Source: Microbacterium sediminis | GTDB lineage: Bacteria; Actinomycetota; Actinomycetes; Actinomycetales; Microbacteriaceae | Length of the DNA: 64,000 nt | NCBI RefSeq assembly: GCF_004564075.1 | Contig: NZ_CP038256.1 | Span: forward strand, 682,001-746,000 | Direction: 5' to 3' | Part shown: piece by piece, positions 57,281 to 64,000 of the stretch | Numbering within the stretch: position 1 is the stretch's first letter | Layout of the letters: every line of letters begins with the position of its first letter | Program-made: the position numbers and the translations under genes | Notes under the pieces: model-generated | Told to the model about the DNA's origin: nothing | What the model saw: the letters and a program-made list of their open reading frames with translations, nothing else | Database searches by the model: none

Positions 57281-58789
57281 TCAGTCGGTGGCCAGCGTCA
57301 CGCCCGACACGTCGAGGCGCGAGTTGAGCGAGTCGGTGGGGAAGCCCTCCACGCCGGCGCCGACGGCGGTGATCTGCTCGGCGGTGTACAGCCAGTCGGC
57401 GGCGTGGTCTTCCGCGACGATCCGGGCGGCCTCGGCCAGCAGGTCGGCCGAGGCGTCGGCGTCGACCTCGGCGAGGGCGGCGGCGTAGAGCTCCTGGACC
57501 TCGGGGTTGTCGTAGTGGAAGTAGTAGTCCGGGTTGGCCCACGCACCGAAGTCGCGCGGCTCGACGTGGTTGACCATGCTGAGCTCGTAGTCGCCGTTGG
57601 TGTAGACGTCGTTGAGCCAGGTCGAGAACTCCACCGGCTCGACCGTGAGGTCCACGCCGATGTCGTTGAACGCCGACACGAGGAACGTCGAGACGGCGGT
57701 GCCGTAGAACGAGGGCACGGTCAGCTGCAGCTGCAGGTTCTCCTGGCCGGCCTCGGCGAGCAGCTCGCGGGCGCGCTCGGGGTCGAAGGGCGCGACCTCC
57801 GACAGGTCCTCGTATCCCGGGTCGAGGCTCGGGATGGGGCCGTACTGCGTCTCGCCGGCGCCGATGACCTCCACGAGGCCATCGTGATCGATGGCCAGGC
57901 GCAGCGCCTCGCGCACCCGCGGGTCGTCGAGCGGCGCGACGGCGTTGTTGAACGCGAGCACGTACTTGTCGGTGGTGCGGCCGCGCTGCAGCTCGAAGCC
58001 GTTGACGCCGTCGAGCTGCGAGGCGAGGTCGGCCTGCACGGGCGTGAGCACGTCGAGCGAGCCGTCCAGGGCCGCGCTGATGCCGGCCTGGAAGTCGGGG
58101 ATGTACCGGAACGTCACCGTTCCGACGCCGGCCGGCTCGCCCCAGTAGCCCTCGTTGCGCTGGAACGTGATGCTGTCGCCCTGCGCCCACGACTCGAGGG
58201 TGAAGGGGCCGGTGCCGTTCGCCGAGGTCTTCAGGTCGGTCTCATCGCCCTCGTCGAAGACGAGGCCGGCCGGGCCGGTGAGCGTGAACAGCAGGTTCTG
58301 GTTCGGCTCGCTCAGGGTGATCACGACCGTGCGGTCGTCGGGCGCCTCGACCGAGGCGACGCCGGCGAGGTCGTCGTGGCCCACGTAGGCGGCGTCCTCC
58401 ACCACGGCGTTCAGCGACCACACCACGTCGCTGGCGGTCAGCTCGCCGCCGCCGTGGAAGGTCACGCCCTCGTGCAGGGTGAACGTGTAGGTCAGGCCGT
58501 CGGCGGAGATCTCGTACTCTGAGGCCAGCGCGGGCACGATCTCGTTGTCCTGGGTGCGGGTGACCAGCCCCTCGTACACGTTGTCGACGAGCACCTGCTC
58601 GAGCGCGGCGCCCGAGGTGCGGCGGATGTCGAGGGTGGTCGGCTCGAGCACGAGGCCCACGCGCAGCGTGGCGTCGGGGTCGACCTCGGTGGGCTCGGGC
58701 GCGGGGGCCTGCCCGGTGCACGCGGTCAGCGCGAGGGCAGCGGTGAGACCGGCGGCGAGGAGCGCGACACGGCGGATCGGGAACGACAT
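57281..58789 (-). CDS. Substrate-binding lipoprotein, peptide/nickel family 5
   Basis: 502 residues. Signal with lipobox LTAC; the lipidated cysteine is residue 24. SBP family 5 marks include DNVYEGLVTRTQDNEIVPALA near 70-92, YTFTLHEGVTFHGG near 103, and AFNNAVAPLDDPRVREALRLAIDHD near 270. Cognate binding protein of the following permease and ATPase genes. The family takes up peptides, but also nickel, opines and sugars; the ligand is unknown. Confidence 0.93.
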   Translation of the reverse strand: MSFPIRRVALLAAGLTAALALTACTGQAPAPEPTEVDPDATLRVGLVLEPTTLDIRRTSGAALEQVLVDNVYEGLVTRTQDNEIVPALASEYEISADGLTYTFTLHEGVTFHGGGELTASDVVWSLNAVVEDAAYVGHDDLAGVASVEAPDDRTVVITLSEPNQNLLFTLTGPAGLVFDEGDETDLKTSANGTGPFTLESWAQGDSITFQRNEGYWGEPAGVGTVTFRYIPDFQAGISAALDGSLDVLTPVQADLASQLDGVNGFELQRGRTTDKYVLAFNNAVAPLDDPRVREALRLAIDHDGLVEVIGAGETQYGPIPSLDPGYEDLSEVAPFDPERARELLAEAGQENLQLQLTVPSFYGTAVSTFLVSAFNDIGVDLTVEPVEFSTWLNDVYTNGDYELSMVNHVEPRDFGAWANPDYYFHYDNPEVQELYAAALAEVDADASADLLAEAARIVAEDHAADWLYTAEQITAVGAGVEGFPTDSLNSRLDVSGVTLATD

Positions 58790-58810
58790 GGGTTTCCTTT
58801 CGAGGGCGCG

Positions 58811-59713
58811 TCAGCGGACGCGCGCCGACTGAGACCGGATCACGGTCGCGAGCCCCTCGGGCGCGACCTCCTGGACGTTGTGGGGTGCGTGGAGCTCGAC
58901 GATCTCGGCGTGCGGCAGCCGCGCGCGGAAGTCCGCGACGGCGTCGGGCGAGACGAAGCCGAGCGTGCCGCGCACCAGCGTGATCGGCGCGGTCACGGCC
59001 TCGAGGTCGCTCCAGTCGCCGGGCGTGCGCGTCTCGGGCGCGAGGGCGCCGGCGGCGATGCGCGCGAAGTGGTGCTTCCACTCCACGGTGCCGTCGGGCA
59101 GCACGCGCGAGTTGAGCACGATGCCGCGGCGTGCCTGCTCCCGGTCACCGCCGAGGCCGAACGAGAGCACGTAGTCCAGCAGCTCGTCGCGCGAGGCGAA
59201 CGAGAGGCGCTCGTAGAACCGGCGCAGCTGCGAGGGGCCCGTGCCGTCGATCCCCGGGGTGATGTCGACGAGCACGAGCGCGGCGACGAGGTCGGGCCGG
59301 GCGGCCGCGACGGCGGCGGCGGTGGCCCCGCCCAGGGACTGGCCGACGAGCACGACGGGCGACGCGGCCCACGCCTCGATGCCGAGGATCACGTCGGGCG
59401 CGAGCACGGCGGGCAGGTACGCCGCGTCGTCGCGCCACGAGGAGTCGCCGTGGCCGGGCAGGTCGATCGCCAGCGCGGGCTCGCCGAGCGACAGCACGGT
59501 CGCGTCGAAGGTGTGCGCATTCAGACCGGCGCCGTGCAGCAGAACCACGCGCGGTGCCTCATCGCCGAAGCGAAGGGCGCTGAGCGTGCGTCCGTCGGGG
59601 AGCGGCAGCTGCACGCGGCGGGCGGCCGGCACCTCGGAGCCGAGGGCGGCGGCCTGCGCGGGCAGGAACGAGAACTCGTCGGCGTCGTCCGGACGAGTGA
59701 TGTCAGCGCTCAC
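58811..59713 (-). CDS. Alpha/beta-fold hydrolase, first gene of the ABC operon
   Basis: 300 residues from the GTG at 59713 behind GAAGGGAACC; an upstream ATG at 59749 would add 12. HGAGLNAHTFD is the oxyanion region, VGQSLGGATAAAVAA the nucleophile elbow, VDITPG a supporting acidic segment and HAPHNVQEVAP carries the final histidine. It lies 21 bases upstream of the binding-protein gene, on the same strand, and so probably processes the ABC cargo. Ester or amide substrate unknown. Confidence 0.88.
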   Translation of the reverse strand: MSADITRPDDADEFSFLPAQAAALGSEVPAARRVQLPLPDGRTLSALRFGDEAPRVVLLHGAGLNAHTFDATVLSLGEPALAIDLPGHGDSSWRDDAAYLPAVLAPDVILGIEAWAASPVVLVGQSLGGATAAAVAAARPDLVAALVLVDITPGIDGTGPSQLRRFYERLSFASRDELLDYVLSFGLGGDREQARRGIVLNSRVLPDGTVEWKHHFARIAAGALAPETRTPGDWSDLEAVTAPITLVRGTLGFVSPDAVADFRARLPHAEIVELHAPHNVQEVAPEGLATVIRSQSARVR

Positions 59714-59789
59714 GCGGTTCCCTTCGCAGCGGTCGTGAGGTCGATCCATTGTGGGGCCGCCGCGGGCACGCGGGAAATCGGAGATCAAA

Positions 59790-59853
59790 GTGCCAAGAAC
59801 GCGCGCGACGATTCGTGGCATTATGTCTAAATGAACCGCGAACTAATTGGCAC
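59790..59853. promoter_or_regulatory. AT-rich divergent promoter region with GTGCCAA/TTGGCAC arms
   Basis: The 227-base gap 59714-59940 between divergent genes has a markedly AT-rich centre. GTGCCAA (59790-59796) and TTGGCAC (59847-59853) are exact complements with 50 bases between, and TGGCATTATGTC (59816-59827) carries a further half-site. This looks like a regulator-binding and promoter region for the ABC operon, the AhpD-like gene or both. No regulator gene is adjacent. Confidence 0.4.
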
Positions 59854-59940
59854 AGTGATTTTCGAGCGTGATCCATGGTGGGGCGGTACTGTCGTCGGGA
59901 GGCACCGCGCGGTGCCCCCATCACGGCATCGGAGGAACCC

Positions 59941-60405
59941 ATGGCGCAGAAGCGCGTGCACCTGTCGAAGGCCGCCCCGGAGGCGTACCAGGCGCTCGAC
60001 GCCTTCGCCGACACGGCGGCCCGCATCGCCCGCGAGAACGGGGTGGACGATCGGCTCAAGGAGCTCGTGCTGCTGCACTGCTCGCAGCTGAACGGGTGCG
60101 CCTACTGCTCGCGCGTGCACGCCGACCGCGCCGCGCAGGCCGGCATCTCGTACGACGATCTGGCGCAGCTGCCAGTGTGGCGCGAATCGGGCGTCTTCTC
60201 GGAGCGGGAGCGCGCCGCGCTCGAGCTCGCCGAGGCCCTCACCTTCATCCACCGCGGCGGCGTGCCCGACGACGTGTACGACCGCGTGGGCGGCGTGCTC
60301 ACCGAGGCCGAGTACGTCGGCGTGAGCTGGCTGGCGGTCGAGATCAACGCCTTCAACCGCATCGTCATCGCCGGCCGCTACCCGGTCCCTCCCCGCACCG
60401 CCTGA
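59941..60405 (+). CDS. AhpD-like carboxymuconolactone-decarboxylase family protein
   Basis: 154 residues. The redox motif is CAYC with Cys53 and Cys56, followed by His60 (CSRVHAD), the AhpD proton-relay arrangement. The long N-terminal helix with ELVLLHCSQLNG is typical of alkylhydroperoxidase-type proteins. Likely a thiol peroxidase or disulfide reductase partner. Ribosome site GGAGGAACCC precedes the ATG. Convergent with the aldo/keto reductase, 10 bases apart. Confidence 0.92.
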   Translation: MAQKRVHLSKAAPEAYQALDAFADTAARIARENGVDDRLKELVLLHCSQLNGCAYCSRVHADRAAQAGISYDDLAQLPVWRESGVFSERERAALELAEALTFIHRGGVPDDVYDRVGGVLTEAEYVGVSWLAVEINAFNRIVIAGRYPVPPRTA

Positions 60406-60415
60406 CGCGCCGCCA

Positions 60416-61405
60416 TCACCAGCGGTCGTGCACCAGGGGGCGGATCGCCTCGTCGTACAGGTCGCGCACGCCGTCGAGGAACGCCTGCGGCAGCGCAGCG
60501 ACGTCGCCCGCCGCGGCGTTCGCGCGCGCCTGCTCGGGGTTGCGGGCGCCGGGGATCACGGTCGTGACGCCGCTCTGCTGCGCCACCCACGCCAGGGCCG
60601 CGGTCGCGGGCTCCAGCCCCGCCTCGCGCGCGAGCGCGGCGAAGCGCTGGGCCGCGTCCACGCCGACCTCGTAGTCCACGCCCGAGAAGGTCTCGCCCAC
60701 GTCGAACGCCTCGCCGTGACGGTTGAAGGCGCGGTGATCGTTCTCGGCGAACGTCGTCTCGCGGGTGTACCGGCCGCTCAGCAGGCCGCTCGCCAGCGGC
60801 ACGCGCGCGATGATCCCGACCCCGGCGGCCGCCGCGGCGGGCAGCACCTCGTCGAGCGGCTTGCGGCGGAACGCGTTGAGGATGATCTGCACGCTCGCCA
60901 CGCCGGGCCGCTGGATGGCGCGCAGCGCCTCGGCCACCGTCTCGACGCTCACGCCGTAGTTCGCGATCGCGCCCTCGGCCACGAGGGTGTCGAGGTCGTC
61001 GAACACGCGGTCGGCCTCGTAGACGTCGCTGGTCGGGCAGTGCAGCTGCACGAGGTCCAGCGTGTCGACGCCGAGGTTGCGGCGCGAGCGGTCGGTCCAG
61101 GCGCGGAAGTTGTCGAGCGTGGCGTGGGCGAGATCCGGCGCGCCGGCGCGGCGGATCATCTTCGTCGCCACGAAGACGCCGGCGTCGGGGTTCGCCCTCC
61201 GCCACGCGCCGATCGTCTGCTCGCTGCGGCCGTCGCCGTAGACGTCGGCGGTGTCGAACATGGTCACGCCGGCCGCGTAGGCCGCGTCGAGCACGGCCAG
61301 GGCGTCGTCCTGGGCCACGTCGCCCCAGTCTCCGCCGAGTTGCCAGGTGCCGAGGCCGATGATCGAGACGTCGCGGCCGGTGCGTCCGAGGGTGCGCTGC
61401 TCCAT
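60416..61405 (-). CDS. Aldo/keto reductase
   Basis: 329 residues, TIM barrel. Catalytic tetrad Asp51, Tyr56, Lys82 and His122 (FDTADVYGDG, TKMI, LHCP). VTTVIPGARNPEQARANAAA near 285 is the NADPH phosphate-binding signature. AKR reduces aldehydes or ketones; the EQRTLGRTGRDVSIIGLGT start and the general-stress YhdN/IolS-like length suggest a broad-specificity oxidoreductase. Confidence 0.93.
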   Translation of the reverse strand: MEQRTLGRTGRDVSIIGLGTWQLGGDWGDVAQDDALAVLDAAYAAGVTMFDTADVYGDGRSEQTIGAWRRANPDAGVFVATKMIRRAGAPDLAHATLDNFRAWTDRSRRNLGVDTLDLVQLHCPTSDVYEADRVFDDLDTLVAEGAIANYGVSVETVAEALRAIQRPGVASVQIILNAFRRKPLDEVLPAAAAAGVGIIARVPLASGLLSGRYTRETTFAENDHRAFNRHGEAFDVGETFSGVDYEVGVDAAQRFAALAREAGLEPATAALAWVAQQSGVTTVIPGARNPEQARANAAAGDVAALPQAFLDGVRDLYDEAIRPLVHDRW

Positions 61406-61436
61406 GCCGCCAGCCTACGGCCGGCGGGGCCCGAGG

Positions 61437-61976
61437 TCAGAGCTCGTCGAGAAGCTTGCGCTGCTCGTCGGTGAGGCCGTCGCGCAGCTCGCGCTTGCCG
61501 GCCTCGGCGGCGGGGTTGGGCGCCGGGGTCTCGGCCGGGGCCTTCGGGGCGCCGCCCATCGCCGACGCGGCGCGGTCGTACAGGGCGCCTGCGCGGGCCT
61601 CGACGCGGTCGTCGATCGCGTCGTAGATCGCCCAGCCGACCAGCAGGATCAGCGGGGGCAGCACCCAGCCCCAGAACCCGTCGGGGTCCGAGCCCGACAG
61701 CAGGAACGTCACGACCCAGATCGCGAACGCCACGAGGTAGACGACGACGTACTCGAGCGTCTTCTCGCCCAGGCCCGCGCGCCCGCGCATGCCGGTCGCG
61801 GCGCCCCGGAAGGCGCGCGCGAGGATCGGCTTGAGGAAGAGGGTGGCGAGGGTCAGGATCACCGCCGCCCACAGGGCGCTCCAGCCCACCCGGGCCGTCG
61901 TCAGCCAGCCGACGACGAGCAGCACGAGCACGTTGAACACGTACATGCTCGCGAAACGGATGATCCACGCTCTCAT
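61437..61976 (-). CDS. Small membrane protein of unknown function
   Basis: 179 residues starting MRAWIIRFASMYVFN. Four hydrophobic segments (about 8-24, 30-47, 80-98, 105-122), with SGSDPDGFWGWVLPP between the last two. A soluble C-terminal tail of about 55 residues is Ala/Glu/Pro-rich and ends RKLLDEL. It resembles actinobacterial phage-holin-like or DUF-type membrane proteins but I cannot name a family. An upstream ATG at 62012 adds 12 residues and was not preferred. Confidence 0.75.
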   Translation of the reverse strand: MRAWIIRFASMYVFNVLVLLVVGWLTTARVGWSALWAAVILTLATLFLKPILARAFRGAATGMRGRAGLGEKTLEYVVVYLVAFAIWVVTFLLSGSDPDGFWGWVLPPLILLVGWAIYDAIDDRVEARAGALYDRAASAMGGAPKAPAETPAPNPAAEAGKRELRDGLTDEQRKLLDEL

Positions 61977-62031
61977 GCGCTCAGCGTGGCACGTCGCGCG
62001 CGGGAGCGCCACGGCCCGCGCCGCGGCGGGG

Positions 62032-63429
62032 TCAGCGCGGCTCGAGCACGCGGGTCTCCAGCTGGGGCCGCACCCGGCCCTCCGGTCGCACGAACAGCGC
62101 GTAGGCGGCCGACAGCAGCGCGATCCAGATCGCGCCGACGACGAGCGCGGTGCGGCCCGACTCTGTGAAGGCGAGGATCACGACGACGAACGCCATGAAC
62201 GCGAGCGCGACGACATCGGTCCACGGCCACAGCGGCATCGGGAAGCCCGTGCCCGGCTCGCCGGTGCGGGCCATCTCGCGGCGCATGCCGTGGTGGGCGA
62301 GCAGGATCGACGCCCACGTCAGCACGGTCGCGAACGTCGCGATCGAGGCGACCACGAGGAACAGCTGGTCGGGGATCAGCAGGTAGGCGCCGAGGCCCAC
62401 CACGGTGCAGCCGGCGACGATCGCGACCGGCACGATCGGCACACCCGAGCGGGACAGGCGCGTGAAGACCGCCGGCGCGTGGTGCTGCTCCGCGAGGCCG
62501 TACATCGTGCGGCTCGCGGCGTACGTGATCGAGTTCATCGCCGACAGCGCCGCGGTGAGCACGACGAAGTTGATGATGTGCGCGGCCGCCGGCACGCCGA
62601 GCTTCGCGAACACCTGCACGAACGGCGATTCGCCCGATCCGATCTCCGTCCACGGGATGAGCATGAGGATCACGGCGAGGGTCGCGACGTAGAACAGCAG
62701 GATCCGCACCGGCACCGTGTTCACGGCCTTCGGGATCGCCCGCGCCGGATCCGCCGTCTCGCCGGCCGTCATGCCGAGCGTCTCGATCCCGCCGAACGAG
62801 AACACGACGATGCCGAGGCTCATGACGATGCCCCAGACGCCGAACGGCGCAAAGCCGCCGGCGTGGTCGAAGAGGTTGTGCGGGCCGGGATCGAAGCCGC
62901 CCAGGCTCACGCCGAGCACGATGAGCACGAGGCCACCGGCGATGAGGGCGATGATCGTGACGATCTTGATGAGGGTGAACCAGAACTCCAGCTCGCCGAA
63001 CACCTTCACGCGCAGCAGGTTGAGGCCGCAGATCAGCGCGATCGCGGCGACCATCCACACCCAGCCGGGGGTGTCGGGGTACCACATGCCCATGTACCCG
63101 GCCGCGGCGGTCATGTCGGCGACGGCGACGACGATCATCTCGAACGTGAACGTCCAGCCCGTGAGGAATCCCAGGAACGGGCTGACGTAGCGGCTCGTGT
63201 ACTGCGCGAACGATCCCGCCACCGGGTGGCGCACCGCCATCTCACCGAGGGCGCGCATCACGGCGTACGCCGCGCACCCAGCGACGAGGTAGGCGACGAG
63301 CACGGCGGGCCCCGCGGCCTGGATCGTCTCGGACGAACCGTAGAACAGGCCCGTGCCGATCGCGGTGCCGAGGGCGATGAAACGGATGTGCCGCAGCGAC
63401 AGGGTGCGGCCGAGGCGATCAGAAGACAC
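62032..63429 (-). CDS. Amino acid permease, APC superfamily (AAT type)
   Basis: 465 residues from GTG 63429, 12 membrane segments. LRHIRFIALGTAIGTGLFYGSSETI is the AAT-family start with the GTGIGTGLF-like substrate-binding break in helix 1; FEMIVVAVADMTAA and SFGGIETLGMTAGETADPARAIPKA (helix 6 and following loop) confirm it. Related carriers take up proline, aromatic or GABA-type amino acids with protons. Specificity not deducible. Confidence 0.92.
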   Translation of the reverse strand: MSSDRLGRTLSLRHIRFIALGTAIGTGLFYGSSETIQAAGPAVLVAYLVAGCAAYAVMRALGEMAVRHPVAGSFAQYTSRYVSPFLGFLTGWTFTFEMIVVAVADMTAAAGYMGMWYPDTPGWVWMVAAIALICGLNLLRVKVFGELEFWFTLIKIVTIIALIAGGLVLIVLGVSLGGFDPGPHNLFDHAGGFAPFGVWGIVMSLGIVVFSFGGIETLGMTAGETADPARAIPKAVNTVPVRILLFYVATLAVILMLIPWTEIGSGESPFVQVFAKLGVPAAAHIINFVVLTAALSAMNSITYAASRTMYGLAEQHHAPAVFTRLSRSGVPIVPVAIVAGCTVVGLGAYLLIPDQLFLVVASIATFATVLTWASILLAHHGMRREMARTGEPGTGFPMPLWPWTDVVALAFMAFVVVILAFTESGRTALVVGAIWIALLSAAYALFVRPEGRVRPQLETRVLEPR

Positions 63430-63502
63430 GAGGATCGAGGCTAGGCGATGAACCCGATCCTCCGGTGCGAGGCCCGCCCTCCGGGCGGACCCTCACCGCG
63501 GA

Positions 63503-64000
63503 TCATCCGGCGTGGCGCTCCAGGAACTCGAACACCGTGCTGTCGTCGACGCCCGGGAACGTGCCGCGGGGGAGCGGCGTGAAGATGTGCGTGTGCACGC
63601 GGGCGCTGGGCCACGCCTTGCCGCGCCAGCGGTCGGCGAGCTCGCCGGGGGCGCGGCGGCAGCACGACTCGTCGGGGCAGGTCGAGGTCTGGCGGTTCTG
63701 CGTCTCGCGGCCGCGCCACCACCGGGCGTCGTCGAAGGGCACGCCCACCGTGATCGAGAAGTCGCCGTCCGAGCGCGATCCGGTCTGGGTCGAGCACCAG
63801 AACGTGCCGGCCGGGGTGTCGGTGTACTGGTAGTGCTCGGTCGTGCGGTTCTGCTGGTCGAACGCGTCGCGGGCGCTGAACTTGCGGCACACGACCTGGC
63901 CCTCGATCGAGCCCGTGACGTCCTCCGGCAGCGGCAGGCCGTCATTCTCGTACACGCGCTCGATGTGGCCCTCCGCGCCCACGCGCAGGAAGTGCAGCCG
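63503..64000 (-). CDS. Unrecognised protein, partial (start lies beyond the right edge)
   Basis: At least 166 residues; the frame is open to the window edge (RLHFLRVGAEGHIERVYEN...), so the true start is outside. It is a soluble, charged sequence with a Cys-rich stretch CPDESCCRR (about two thirds through) and a Trp/Arg segment DDARWWRGRETQNRQ. It ends FEFLERHAG. I do not recognise the family. The DESCC cluster could hold a metal or disulfide. A CCGCCC/GGGCGG hairpin follows the stop codon at about 63475-63487. Confidence 0.6.
   Translation of the reverse strand, partial: RLHFLRVGAEGHIERVYENDGLPLPEDVTGSIEGQVVCRKFSARDAFDQQNRTTEHYQYTDTPAGTFWCSTQTGSRSDGDFSITVGVPFDDARWWRGRETQNRQTSTCPDESCCRRAPGELADRWRGKAWPSARVHTHIFTPLPRGTFPGVDDSTVFEFLERHAG

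Overview
The window is a chromosomal segment of a high-GC Gram-positive bacterium, most likely a Microbacteriaceae member close to Microbacterium. Support comes from the 23S/5S rRNA sequence, a fused Kgd-type 2-oxoglutarate enzyme, a SigR/RsrA-like redox sigma/anti-sigma pair, class Ib nrdHIEF, a DUF7882 protein, frequent GTG starts, many ATGA/GTGA gene overlaps, and families of GC-rich intergenic repeats. I see no tRNA, CRISPR array, insertion sequence or prophage.

Layout. 1-1105: 3' end of an rRNA operon (23S, 5S, double terminator). 1126-5968: DUF445 membrane protein, CsoR/RcnR-type metal repressor, acyl-CoA dehydrogenase plus hydrolase pair, MFS exporter. 5969-10254: nrdHIEF with tandem NrdR boxes and an upstream cluster of DnaA-box-like sites. 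10374-17851: methyltransferase, flavin monooxygenase, hydrolase, a citrate-type CitMHS carrier divergent from a CitA/CitB-like two-component system, DUF7882, and a peroxiredoxin. 17985-21349: rsgA-aroA divergent from sigR-rsrA, which carries a self-regulated SigR promoter and two [11 protein letters not shown] starts. 21368-29546: Bcr-type exporter, DUF808, Eis-like acetyltransferase, MOSC protein, kgd.

29684-32160: two CNNM/CorC-type proteins preceded by a short Asp/Pro-rich leader ORF and a hairpin that holds the ribosome-binding site. 32165-36233: two copies of a large intergenic repeat bracket an operon under a tandem glycine riboswitch; it encodes a DUF5058 membrane protein, a second membrane protein and an AbgB-like M20 amidohydrolase. 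This is the best candidate for an undescribed system: a riboswitch-controlled module for uptake and hydrolysis of N-acyl-glycine-like compounds.

36250-48725: old yellow enzyme, nnrD, a GT87-like membrane protein, thiamine-binding protein, MFS, an EccA/CbbX-like AAA ATPase, metX and metY (homocysteine synthesis by direct sulfhydrylation), then SDR-phosphoribosyltransferase-ung-GNAT in a tight + strand run. 48735-53818: zinc alcohol dehydrogenase, GntR/UTRA regulator, secreted metallophosphoesterase, HAD phosphatase. 53776-59713 (minus strand): a hydrolase followed by a complete peptide/nickel-type ABC importer. 59941-64000: AhpD-like protein, aldo/keto reductase, small membrane protein, amino acid permease, and an unrecognised gene running off the right edge.

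Coordinates for start codons were chosen from ribosome-binding sites, overlap geometry and family length. No database search was possible, so family names rest on recognised motifs and remembered family architecture.
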